Part shown: positions 19,601-26,274 of the stretch, piece after piece
Position numbering within the stretch: position 1 is the stretch's first letter
How the letters are laid out: every line of letters starts with the position of its first letter
Assembly (NCBI GenBank): GCA_019339365.1
Contig: CP079860.1
Location: forward strand, 310,001-374,000
Direction: 5' to 3'
DNA length: 64,000 nucleotides
Source of the DNA: Vibrio neptunius
Lineage (GTDB): Bacteria; Pseudomonadota; Gammaproteobacteria; Enterobacterales; Vibrionaceae
Notes under the pieces: model-generated
Seen by the model: only the letters and a program-made list of their open reading frames with translations
Databases searched by the model: none
What the model was told of the DNA's origin: nothing
Translations under genes and position numbers: made by a program

Positions 19601-22600
19601 TGAACGGTGATGGTAAAACCGTGATGGTTGATAAGGTTTACAATGCAATAGGCCAGCTCGTTGGGGAAACCGTGCCTTATTTTGAGGGGTACTTCGCTGG
19701 CGATGCGACGTACTGGTTACAAACCACTTATGACGGGTTAGGTCGACCTACAACTCAAACTCAACCAACAGAAGATGTTGGGGACTTAGTATCCACAACG
19801 TATTATCAGGGACTAACCGCAACAATAACGGGCCCCGGTACATTTGAGAAGATTGAGCAGACTAATGGTTTGGGGCAAACGGTCCAAATCGTAGAAAATG
19901 GTCAGTCAACCCTACGCTATACCTATGATGCATTCGGTAATCTCACCCAAACCGATACCAATGGACTGGTAACGGAACTGAGTTATGACCAACGTGGTTA
20001 TAAAACCAAGATGATTGACCCTGCGATGGGTACTTGGACGTATGGTCACAACGCGTGGGGAGAGCTGGTTTGGCAACAGGATGCGAAAGGACAGCGCACC
20101 ACGTTCACTTATGATGCACTCGGTCGTAAAGTCAATGAAATTCGCCCAGATGAAATCAATCAATGGCAATATGACCAATCGTTGAAAGGCAGACTGGATG
20201 CCTCCAGCAGTGACAGTAGCCAACGTCGTTATACGTACGATGCGTTGGGGCGCACTCAATCGATGACCCTATCCATTGATGGCTCAGAGTACACGACCTA
20301 CTACGAGTATAATGAAGAAGGTCGTCTCAGCCGGGTTACCTTCCCGTCGGGGATGAACTTAGATAAAGATTACGATGTGAATGGTCTGATTAAGCGAATG
20401 AGTATCCCTTATCCTGATATTTGGGATAGCCAATACCTGCAAATTGAGGAAGCGTTAAAAGCCACCTCAGAGCGCATTGTTGAACTCGAGATGCAGGCTT
20501 ATGAACTTGAGAAAAGTGCGCAATTTTATATCGAGGAGTCTGAGCGTTTGCGTCAAGCGGCAGCGCAGTTGTTTGCCAAAAGTAATAGTTACCAACATAC
20601 CGCTAACACACTCAGCGCCAGCGCGAGTTCGTTATTTCGAAGTGCCAATATTAATGCTAACCGCGCCGCGAGTTATCGTCGTAGCGCACAATATTACTGG
20701 CGCGCTTTTGGTAATCGAGTGTTCAGTAACTACAAAACACAAAATGGATACGCGTATTACAAATATGACCGATGTACCAAGAAAGATTGGAAAGGAAATT
20801 GTAAAAAGAAAGAATATTTTACCGCTAAAGTACCACTATGGATGGTTCAGACGCGTCGCTGTTTTACAGGAAAGTTCGCATCGCTTGGTTGCTACAATGG
20901 CGCAAGGGCCAGTATTAACTTAACGCAAGTTTATAAGCAATGGGCAAACCACTATCAAGCCATTGCGAATCGTCAACGTGCTCAGGCCTACCAAAAGCGG
21001 AATCAGGCGAACCACTATCAAGCGGCCTCTGATAATGCAGAGCGTCGCGCAAATGAATTGATTGCTCAAGCGCAACAAAATGCCGCGTTAGCCAGACAAG
21101 AAACTGACTTACTGTCTAACTTAACCGATGAACTTGATGATTTGGTGGTCGCGGAGGCTGAGCTTCAAGAGATAATGGACCAGCGTCTAGACGATGATAC
21201 GGCGGAAATTGTCTGGGTAGCGACCAGTCGTGATAACTTTGGACGAATTGGTGGTGAGCTCTTTGGTAATGGGATGCTGACAAGGCGTGATATTGACCGC
21301 TCTCGCGGTACGGTTCAACGCATTACGACAGGGATGGGAGATAACTACCTTCGAGACATTCATTATACTTACGATGAGCGTGGCAATGTTCTGAGCAAAA
21401 TCAGCGCGGTCCGAAATCAACAAGAGTACTACCAGTATGATGACTTTGACCGCTTAACACAATGGCACTACAGCGATAACCGTAGCGTTGCTCAGGTCGA
21501 GCGCGATTACCGTTATGATGTGTATGGTAACTTGACGTATAAAACCGGACAGGGCCAGTTTAATGTTAATGCCAACGGGCAACTGGTTGGTGATTACACG
21601 TATGATGCCAACGGCAACATGCTGACAGGTCGTGGCCGTACGCTTGCGTGGAACTCGTTTAACAAAGCTAGACATATCAACGACAATGGCAACATCGTGC
21701 AATATGAGTATGGTAGTGAGCGTGAACGTGTGAAACAAACCTCTGATGGTGTGACGACATACTACATTAGTCCTGAATATCAGCTTGAATTATCAATGGA
21801 TAACAGCGGTAAGACCGTGACAACCATGCGTCACCGCTTCCTTGCGGATAACCAAGCCGTCGCTGAGCATGTCAAAACGTTAATCGGCAGTGAAAAGCAA
21901 ATTGACCGAACCGCCTATTTCCATCGAGATGCGTTAGGGACGGCAGATTTAATCACCGACCCGAATGGGCAAGTGCAAATTGAGCGCGGTTATACGCCGT
22001 TTGGTGAGCTACTGGCCTCTGCTGAGTTACAAGCCACACCGATGTTTACCAACGCTGAAATGCGCGGCTTCACTGGGCATGAAAATGTCGGTAACAGCAG
22101 CGGTCTTATCAACATGAACGCGCGACTTTACGACCCAGTCATTGGTCGATTCCTCAGTGCGGATACGTTTGTACCAGAACCAAGCTTTAGCCAAAGTTAC
22201 AACCGCTACGCATACGTTTATAACAACCCATTGAAATATACAGATCCGACGGGGCATTGGGTGTGGTGGGCCGCGGCCATGGCCTTTTTTGTGGCAAGTC
22301 AAACCTTTGAAAACCCGGCGATACAAATGGCAGGGATGGTGGTTGGCGCTATCGCAATGGGGTACGCCACCTCCGGGTTGTATACGGGATTACAACCCGC
22401 CGCGCAAGCGGCGGCGAGCGGAGCAACCGTGTCATTTTCTACGACTTATATCACGACCGGTGACTTTGGTGACTCGATGCAAGCTGGCGTGTTAGGAGGG
22501 CTATCTGCGGGTGTCACCTATGGGGTAGCTCATGGTGCTGCGGGTGGCGCAAGTCCGTTTGGCGCCGCTTTGCCCGTCGCTCATGGTGTGGTGCAAGGCG

Positions 22601-23274
22601 GCTTCCATGAACTGCAAGGTGGCAGCTTCAAGCAAGGCTTTATCAGTGGTGTGATTGGCAAGCTTGGCGGTGGCATTGTTCATGCCAATGTTCAAACGCA
22701 GCTACTTCAAGCCGGAGGTATGGTGATTGTGTCCGGTATTGCGGCGGCAGCCAGTGGTGCCAATAGCCGAGATGCAGTGATGCGTTCTGCTGTTAGTAGT
22801 ATTACGATTTACTTTTACAATGATATCTGGAATGGAATGCATGGAGTTGCTCAAATGAGCGAAGCTAAAAGCATAATGCAAGACGCTGACGCTGTAGCGA
22901 CAGAGCAAACAGTAGAGTTTGTAAAAGAAGAAGGTCCAGGTTTGATGGCGGATGGATTAACTGTTGGGGCCGCAGCATATGCGTGCTATCAAAGTATTGG
23001 AGTACTATGTTCGGCTTCCGCATCTTGGGCCGCCGCGAGCATTGATAGTCGATTAGGGAATAAAAACCATTTGCTTGTTGATGGAATGATTGGTCTTGGT
23101 TTTAGTGAGGGGCATGCTAGAAAAATTAACAATACTATTGGATTAGGTTTATCTGTCCCTGGCGCTGTGCGAGTGGGAATTATGGGTGAACCCTTGAAGA
23201 GTAATGTTGGTGATATTATAGGTATCGGAGTCTGGAGTTATGAGCGTTATTACAGAAATGACAATGAGAACTAA
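16675..23274 (+). CDS. SpvB/FG-GAP/RHS polymorphic toxin with C-terminal tip 1
   Basis: 2199 residues continuing the gene at 16187. In order: rest of the SpvB domain; seven FG-GAP/VCBS-like repeats (~17160-18400) of the form D-x-N-x-DG...C...C, e.g. DINRDGLSDMCYLDDGLYC; TcdB-middle-like region; RHS/YD repeats (YDALGRVTKHTNALG, YDAFGNLTQTDTNG); a ~250-residue Ala/Gln-rich coiled-coil insertion (~20430-21200); more YD repeats; the RHS core RFLSADTFVPEPS...YNNPLKYTDPTGH; a hydrophobic Gly/Ala pretoxin region; and tip 1 after MHGVAQMSEAK (22861-23274). Tip 1 is partly hydrophobic and of unknown activity. Export by Sec is indicated by the signal peptide and paired cysteines. Confidence 0.9.
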   Translation: MTRYGSREDAQLTIDGHGLEWFISRQSDRFENGIDFRYRTHQGQRYLDNIQYADVNLAFNYTNRPDVLTAYRFGHKQTLGQRLDHIQINRGGHGLRRIEFAYGKVNSQGIEFSRMESLRVCGSGSNCMPAHTFEWESNPYAEGEPEQKTLYSLDELKGFVAGDINRDGLSDMCYLDDGLYCGINQGQGNYASATKWSHDFQGSAWEDAQNYASLSLIDINEDSFQDLCAFNETGFFCALNNQGRSFNSGRYWSRNYTIDDAVRLLDANNDGLADVCRVDSNRVVCANNTGRGLSADYVLMDQGYPLEKTYQSISFGVGSVDFDPVNLPQSQFIDINQDGFADLCGVKLDGHFYCSLGRKSSSRTLSFQLPQRWASQLPIGLKNTVSQSPNHDTHEQDIKVVEQLQRTMNLVDVTGDGLAELCYRQGNDFVCHQNTGQGFDAAKTWLPLGQDHFRIDTGNENNVSQVEASIMLSDRNNDGLSDLCYIAGERVYCAYGDGKHFNSPTVLATLNADLDLLKDKMSLSGNKIQKFFGIKTTIYSMAVNNVYGPFKKGVDANGDGLIGDCYRSIDGLTCLSYEFEPLALLKSVTSGLGVKSEFEYGLTGNASVFQGALAPSGLIALEPNFKVVKALKRSNGIGGMNRTEYFYKGYHAHPDKGLLGFGEIQTKDLASHTLTSTVTGYRSDWTPYVERTQTRINNQKIAQSEFDYREVTSPIAGQSWPQMIESRQSAWDTSGNLLTHTVTQYQGYDALNFPDTITRTVEDGNGERFVEKTSTRYQHDTQRWLIGKPLDVSVTKSNGHDSQTRNTTFSYDANTGALVKQTVEPGHALSLTTQFDYNASGFRTLERTTGSGETRQSTTLYDALGRVTKHTNALGHFVTTTYNNSCGSPDTVTDANGLTTRFAYDDYCREIKKTLPDGNWVEQIYEWSDGADAGLDQHGLTLGDRSVFMVTTQTSQGGLSTTYFDKLGREVRTKQLNGDGKTVMVDKVYNAIGQLVGETVPYFEGYFAGDATYWLQTTYDGLGRPTTQTQPTEDVGDLVSTTYYQGLTATITGPGTFEKIEQTNGLGQTVQIVENGQSTLRYTYDAFGNLTQTDTNGLVTELSYDQRGYKTKMIDPAMGTWTYGHNAWGELVWQQDAKGQRTTFTYDALGRKVNEIRPDEINQWQYDQSLKGRLDASSSDSSQRRYTYDALGRTQSMTLSIDGSEYTTYYEYNEEGRLSRVTFPSGMNLDKDYDVNGLIKRMSIPYPDIWDSQYLQIEEALKATSERIVELEMQAYELEKSAQFYIEESERLRQAAAQLFAKSNSYQHTANTLSASASSLFRSANINANRAASYRRSAQYYWRAFGNRVFSNYKTQNGYAYYKYDRCTKKDWKGNCKKKEYFTAKVPLWMVQTRRCFTGKFASLGCYNGARASINLTQVYKQWANHYQAIANRQRAQAYQKRNQANHYQAASDNAERRANELIAQAQQNAALARQETDLLSNLTDELDDLVVAEAELQEIMDQRLDDDTAEIVWVATSRDNFGRIGGELFGNGMLTRRDIDRSRGTVQRITTGMGDNYLRDIHYTYDERGNVLSKISAVRNQQEYYQYDDFDRLTQWHYSDNRSVAQVERDYRYDVYGNLTYKTGQGQFNVNANGQLVGDYTYDANGNMLTGRGRTLAWNSFNKARHINDNGNIVQYEYGSERERVKQTSDGVTTYYISPEYQLELSMDNSGKTVTTMRHRFLADNQAVAEHVKTLIGSEKQIDRTAYFHRDALGTADLITDPNGQVQIERGYTPFGELLASAELQATPMFTNAEMRGFTGHENVGNSSGLINMNARLYDPVIGRFLSADTFVPEPSFSQSYNRYAYVYNNPLKYTDPTGHWVWWAAAMAFFVASQTFENPAIQMAGMVVGAIAMGYATSGLYTGLQPAAQAAASGATVSFSTTYITTGDFGDSMQAGVLGGLSAGVTYGVAHGAAGGASPFGAALPVAHGVVQGGFHELQGGSFKQGFISGVIGKLGGGIVHANVQTQLLQAGGMVIVSGIAAAASGANSRDAVMRSAVSSITIYFYNDIWNGMHGVAQMSEAKSIMQDADAVATEQTVEFVKEEGPGLMADGLTVGAAAYACYQSIGVLCSASASWAAASIDSRLGNKNHLLVDGMIGLGFSEGHARKINNTIGLGLSVPGAVRVGIMGEPLKSNVGDIIGIGVWSYERYYRNDNEN
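22567..22866 (+). repeat. RHS pretoxin repeat, copy 1 (300 bp)
   Basis: Segment of the full RHS gene from GCTTTGCCCG to GCGAAGCT encoding ALPVAHGVVQGGFHELQGG...QMSEA. Nearly identical 300-bp and 213-bp copies follow at 23830 and 25067. It is the constant part just before the variable tips and the likely recombination platform for tip exchange. Confidence 0.92.
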
Positions 23275-23619
23275 GGTTGGTACGTTTGTATTATTTGTAT
23301 TTTGTGCACTAGTATGGGCAGATATTGCTAATGAGATTGGGAAAAAGTAGAGGTGAAGTCAACAGCTTTGAAATTTATTGATATAGGTTACGTCGGCCGA
23401 GATCCTACAAGGAACTATTTTTATTTGTTAGATAACGGAGTTAAAATTCGTGCTCCTGATAATAATAAAGAGAATAGCTTCTTTTTGACGGAATATCTTC
23501 GCCAAGATTTTAAGTGTGACGTTGTGTATTTTGAAAACGATAGCCTAATTAATAATGACATCAATGTTGCTAATTCTATTCGTTGTGGTGACGACGAGAG
23601 GTATTTGTATAATGACTAA
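23240..23619 (+). CDS. Immunity protein 1 for RHS tip 1 (frameshifted)
   Basis: ATG 23240 lies inside the tip 1 end (35-bp overlap). The first frame gives an N-terminal membrane segment (TFVLFVFCALVWADIA) and stops at 23350; the rest (VKSTALKFIDIGYVG...KCDVVYFENDSLI...IRCGDDERYLYND) is open from 23353 in another frame. Adding one base around GGGAAAAAG (23339-23347) yields EIGEKVEVKSTALKF, which aligns with EGELVKVNTTLEF of immunity 2. The two are clear paralogues: membrane anchor plus a ~90-residue periplasmic domain with two cysteines. If the shift is real, immunity is lost while tip 1 is intact, which argues for a sequencing error. Confidence 0.7.
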
Positions 23620-23824
23620 TGTTAAACACTATTCTGTTAAACTATGTTTTGCATCAGCTTTAGCCACACTTGCGGGCTGTGGCGGCGGAGATAGTAGCAG
23701 CTCTACCAACTCAAACCCAGACTCAAATGTTACTCGTTACAGCAGTAATTATGCTGCATCAGGTCCTTCTGTGGGGATCACTTACGGAAGCGCATGGCGC
23801 GACTGGGGGGAACGAGTCCGTTAG
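23612..23824 (+). CDS. Lipoprotein leader of orphan cassette 2
   Basis: ATG 23612 overlaps the immunity 1 stop (ATGACTAA). It encodes a lipoprotein signal (LCFASALATLAGC, lipobox LAGC), a Ser/Asn-rich linker (GGGDSSSSTNSNPDSN) and VGITYGSAWRDWG. The stop at 23822-23824 follows a G6 tract (23805-23810); one more G fuses it in frame to the tip ORF at 23794 as ITYGSAWRDWGGTSPLGSALP, which resembles VTYGVAHGAAGGASPFGAALP of the full RHS protein. The cassette may therefore encode a lipid-anchored mini-toxin. Confidence 0.6.
   Translation: MTNVKHYSVKLCFASALATLAGCGGGDSSSSTNSNPDSNVTRYSSNYAASGPSVGITYGSAWRDWGERVR
23677..23822 (+). repeat. Leader repeat, copy 1 (146 bp)
   Basis: 146 bp (CTGTGGCGGCGG...GAGTCCGTT) identical by eye to 24914-25059. 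It covers the lipobox cysteine, the Ser/Asn linker and the ITYGSAWRDWG segment up to the junction with the pretoxin repeat. Not present in the full-length RHS gene, so it comes from a different RHS allele or a lost gene. Confidence 0.9.
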
Positions 23825-24513
23825 GATCGGCTTTGCCCGTCGCTCATGGTGTGGTGCAAGGCGGCTTCCATGAACTGCAAGGTGGCAGCTTCAAGCAAGG
23901 CTTTATCAGTGGTGTGATTGGCAAGCTTGGCGGTGGCATTGTTCATGCCAATGTTCAAACGCAGGTACTTCAAGCCGGAGGTATGGTGATTGTGTCCGGT
24001 ATTGCGGCAGCAGCCAGTGGTGCCAACAGCCAAGATGCAGTGATGCGTTCTGCTGTTAGTAGTATTACGATTTACTTATACAATGATATCTGGAATGGAA
24101 TGCATGGAGTTGCTCAAATGAGCGAAGCTCAGTCTAGGGTGGATCAAATAAATTCTAGGGCACATGAGGCGACAGTAAGATTTTTCAAAAAGGAAGGAAT
24201 AGGACTGTGCATTGATGCCGCGACAGTCGTTGCTGGTGGTATTGACTGTGTAGCAGGTTCCAAAGTGGGGTGTGGGCCTGCGTTATGGGCTGCGGCAAAT
24301 ATTGATGCTAGGTTCAATCAGCAACCGCATATTGTTGAACAAGGTCTTACACAGTTGAATGTACCAAGAGCTGATATGGTTTCAGATGGAATTGGCGTTT
24401 TGTTATCAGTTAAAGGTACAGGCAACTTTATACAAGGTTCTAGATCTATTGATGATACTGCAGATGCTATAGGTGTTGGGGTCTTTACATATGAGCAAAG
24501 TCATAAGCATTAG
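23794..24513 (+). CDS. Orphan RHS tip 2 with pretoxin region
   Basis: 239 residues. The first ~110 repeat the RHS pretoxin region; after QMSEA the sequence diverges into tip 2 (QSRVDQINSRAHEATVRFFK...). Tip 2 is a distant relative of tip 1: both have VxFxKKEG/VEFVKEEG, a hydrophobic stretch with WAAA(S/N)IDxR, and end GIGVWSYE / GVGVFTYE. It carries three cysteines (LCIDAATVVAGGIDC...GCGP). No ribosome site precedes 23794; it was probably one gene with the leader at 23612. Overlaps immunity 2 by 23 bp, as tip 1 overlaps its own immunity gene. Confidence 0.75.
   Translation: MARLGGTSPLGSALPVAHGVVQGGFHELQGGSFKQGFISGVIGKLGGGIVHANVQTQVLQAGGMVIVSGIAAAASGANSQDAVMRSAVSSITIYLYNDIWNGMHGVAQMSEAQSRVDQINSRAHEATVRFFKKEGIGLCIDAATVVAGGIDCVAGSKVGCGPALWAAANIDARFNQQPHIVEQGLTQLNVPRADMVSDGIGVLLSVKGTGNFIQGSRSIDDTADAIGVGVFTYEQSHKH
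23830..24129 (+). repeat. RHS pretoxin repeat, copy 2 (300 bp)
   Basis: 300-bp near-identical copy of 22567-22866 (a few substitutions, e.g. AGC CAA for AGC CGA near NSQDAVM). Ends exactly where tip 2 starts to differ from tip 1. Confidence 0.92.
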
Positions 24514-24847
24514 AGGTTTAGCTACGACTCTTATGGTAGCGTTGGTATGGTATTTTTTTACTATATCTGGAACAGAAGGGGAGCTAGTAAAGGTTAATAC
24601 AACACTGGAATTTATAGGCGAGAAGAGTATGCGCTCATCGGGAACCTATTATTATTATGTGACCGAAGGTGGAGTAAAGTTAGAGGCTAGGACTATTAGA
24701 GGTAATTACGAACGGCTAGAGAGTTTAAAGTATATAAGTGATGTTAGGTGTGATGTAATTTATTTTCGCAACGAAAGTTTGGTTTTTAATGAATATCAAA
24801 CAGTAAAGACCATTGAATGTGGCAACAAAGAGTATTATCTCAAGTGA
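24491..24847 (+). CDS. Immunity protein 2 for orphan tip 2
   Basis: 118 residues from ATG 24491 (MSKVISIRGLATTLMVALVW), overlapping the tip 2 end by 23 bp. One N-terminal membrane segment then a periplasmic domain (TLEFIGEKSMRSS...GGVKLEARTIRGNYE...RCDVIYFRNESLVFNEYQ...IECGNKEYYLK) with two cysteines. Intact paralogue of immunity 1; it therefore serves as the template showing that immunity 1 is frameshifted. Its location points to protection against a toxin acting in the periplasm or on the membrane. Confidence 0.75.
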   Translation: MSKVISIRGLATTLMVALVWYFFTISGTEGELVKVNTTLEFIGEKSMRSSGTYYYYVTEGGVKLEARTIRGNYERLESLKYISDVRCDVIYFRNESLVFNEYQTVKTIECGNKEYYLK

Positions 24848-24869
24848 AAAAAACATTAATTAAAATAGA

Positions 24870-25136
24870 ATGAAATTGTACTCAATATCATTGTTACCAT
24901 TGGCAGATATAGACTGTGGCGGCGGAGATAGTAGCAGCTCTACCAACTCAAACCCAGACTCAAATGTTACTCGTTACAGCAGTAATTATGCTGCATCAGG
25001 TCCTTCTGTGGGGATCACTTACGGAAGCGCATGGCGCGACTGGGGGGAACGAGTCCGTTTGGTGCCGCTTTGCCCGTCGCTCATGGTGTGGAACTGCAAG
25101 GTGGCAGCTTCAAGCAAGGCTTTATCAGTGGTGTGA
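24870..25136 (+). CDS. Leader of orphan cassette 3 (degenerate)
   Basis: Same Ser/Asn leader as at 23612 but with a new, poor N-terminus (MKLYSISLLPLADIDC) in which a signal/lipobox is no longer convincing. The duplicated sequence starts at 24914. As in copy 1, a G6 tract (25042-25047) puts it out of frame with the tip ORF; after the tract this frame is nonsense (RVRLVPLCPSLMVW). Probably a decayed or miscalled 5' end of cassette 3 rather than a separate gene. Confidence 0.4.
   Translation: MKLYSISLLPLADIDCGGGDSSSSTNSNPDSNVTRYSSNYAASGPSVGITYGSAWRDWGERVRLVPLCPSLMVWNCKVAASSKALSVV
24914..25059 (+). repeat. Leader repeat, copy 2 (146 bp)
   Basis: Identical by eye to 23677-23822. Identity begins at the CTGTGG around the lipobox cysteine codon, so the upstream signal sequence was not included in the duplication. 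Confidence 0.9.
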
Positions 25137-25714
25137 TTGGCAAGCTTGGCGGTGGCATTGTTCATGCCAATGTCCAAACGCAGGTACTTCAAGCCGGAGG
25201 TATGGTGATTGTCTCTGGGATTGCCGCAGCAGCCAGTGGTGCCAATAGCCGAGATGCAGTGATGCGTTCTGCTGTTAGTGTGATTACAGTTTATTTGTTT
25301 AATGAGTTAGGTAAAACTCAGGGAGATCATAACTTTACATGGGCAGTGAATAAAGAGAGGAAGAGATTGAGATCTTTGGGGTGGAAAGGGTATTCAAATG
25401 AAATGAAAATGTTTGGGTACGATGGGGAGAGTAGAACTGAGGCGAACTTGAGCCAGTTGGATTTAGACAAAAAACTAGAAGGGCTTGCTATAGAAGGGCT
25501 GGTGAACAAGATTTCACAAACAGATCCGACACAATATGGTCTAGAAGGGGCTGTAGGTGCTTGGGGAGCAATTAGCGGCCGTGTAGGTATCTTCTCTACC
25601 TTTTTGAGTTTCATTGGTATTCGAGATTGGGCTGAACCGATGATATATGAGCCAACATTAACATTTGACTACGACTGCCAAGGTATTACTTGTGAAGTTA
25701 TGGGATATGAGTAA
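25031..25714 (+). CDS. Orphan RHS tip 3 with pretoxin region
   Basis: 227 residues. The pretoxin part is a third copy of the RHS segment with an 18-bp in-frame deletion (HGVELQGG instead of HGVVQGGFHELQGG). After SAVSVITVYLF the tip is unrelated to tips 1 and 2: hydrophilic (NKERKRLRSLGWKGYSNEMK...), then a hydrophobic helix (GAVGAWGAISGRVGIFSTFLSFIGI) and a CQGITCEV end. Activity unknown. The TAATG junction with the next gene indicates coupling to immunity 3. Confidence 0.7.
   Translation: MARLGGTSPFGAALPVAHGVELQGGSFKQGFISGVIGKLGGGIVHANVQTQVLQAGGMVIVSGIAAAASGANSRDAVMRSAVSVITVYLFNELGKTQGDHNFTWAVNKERKRLRSLGWKGYSNEMKMFGYDGESRTEANLSQLDLDKKLEGLAIEGLVNKISQTDPTQYGLEGAVGAWGAISGRVGIFSTFLSFIGIRDWAEPMIYEPTLTFDYDCQGITCEVMGYE
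25067..25279 (+). repeat. RHS pretoxin repeat, copy 3 (213 bp)
   Basis: Third copy of the 22567 segment; shorter because of an 18-bp internal deletion and because similarity ends at GCTGTTAGT, ~69 bp earlier than in copy 2. Confidence 0.9.
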
Positions 25715-26178
25715 TGAAAAGGTTTTTACTATTAAAACAGATTCACATTTTATCGCTGTTTTTTATTTCTTTTTGGGTTAGCGCACAAAACTATGATTCG
25801 ATGGGGTGTAGATGGAATATCCCTGATGATATCGAGAAGTTAGATAGAAATATTTATTCTTCACTTACTCACAATATACTTATCGAATTTGAAAATATGA
25901 CTGATTCAAAGTTAGAAAGTAACTATGATAACGCCGAAATTGTCGAGGAGCTTGTGAACTCATCGTTTCATTACCAGAGGCTTACAGGTTTAGATAAGTT
26001 TTCAGAAATTACTATATTTTATTTAGTAAGGCACAACTATGAAGGTGAAATGCTATCTATTTCTTCCCATGGCAGTAGTGTTGAAATGAAAGAACTGAAT
26101 GAAAATCGCGTAGTGATAGAGCTTGCAGTTGATGGTTCTATTGTGCAAGCAAGCTGTAATGGCTCACCGAGTGAATAG
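25714..26178 (+). CDS. Immunity protein 3 for orphan tip 3
   Basis: 154 residues with a signal peptide (MKRFLLLKQIHILSLFFISF..., SA|QNY) and a small periplasmic domain with two cysteines (MGCRW and VQASCNG), so likely disulfide-bonded. No family recognised. The start overlaps the tip 3 stop (TAATG). A secreted cognate protein again places the target in the periplasm or envelope. Confidence 0.7.
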   Translation: MKRFLLLKQIHILSLFFISFWVSAQNYDSMGCRWNIPDDIEKLDRNIYSSLTHNILIEFENMTDSKLESNYDNAEIVEELVNSSFHYQRLTGLDKFSEITIFYLVRHNYEGEMLSISSHGSSVEMKELNENRVVIELAVDGSIVQASCNGSPSE

Positions 26179-26230
26179 CATATAGAAGATTTAAGTGGAG
26201 CGTTTCATCGATATTACGCAACAAGAGGAG

Positions 26231-26274
26231 TGGTGACTCGATGCAAGCTGGCGTGTTAGGAGGGCTATCTGCGG
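26231..26274 (+). repeat. 44-bp RHS fragment at right island edge
   Basis: Exact copy of 22467-22510 (TGGTGACTCGATGCAAGCTGG...), the RHS stretch just upstream of the pretoxin repeat. It abuts the resumed argO sequence at 26275, so the edge was formed by recombination within, or deletion from, another RHS copy. Confidence 0.92.

Larger units (their letters stand above)
13500..26274. mobile_element. 12.8-kb RHS toxin island inserted in argO
   Basis: The left edge is where the LysE reading frame loses homology (~13500) and the right edge is where it resumes (26275, HVYLDTVVLLGSIS). The contents are a recombinase fragment, an Lnt-like gene, a coiled-coil protein, a large RHS protein and three tip/immunity modules. 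The last 44 bp before the right edge (26231-26274) are an exact copy of 22467-22510 inside the RHS gene. No terminal inverted repeats or direct repeats are visible at the edges, and no intact integrase is present, so the entry mechanism is unknown. Confidence 0.8.

Noticed and set aside
20477..20923. Other-frame ORFs inside the RHS gene (several of 80-175 codons, both strands)
   Set aside because: Shadows of a long, well-supported coding frame.
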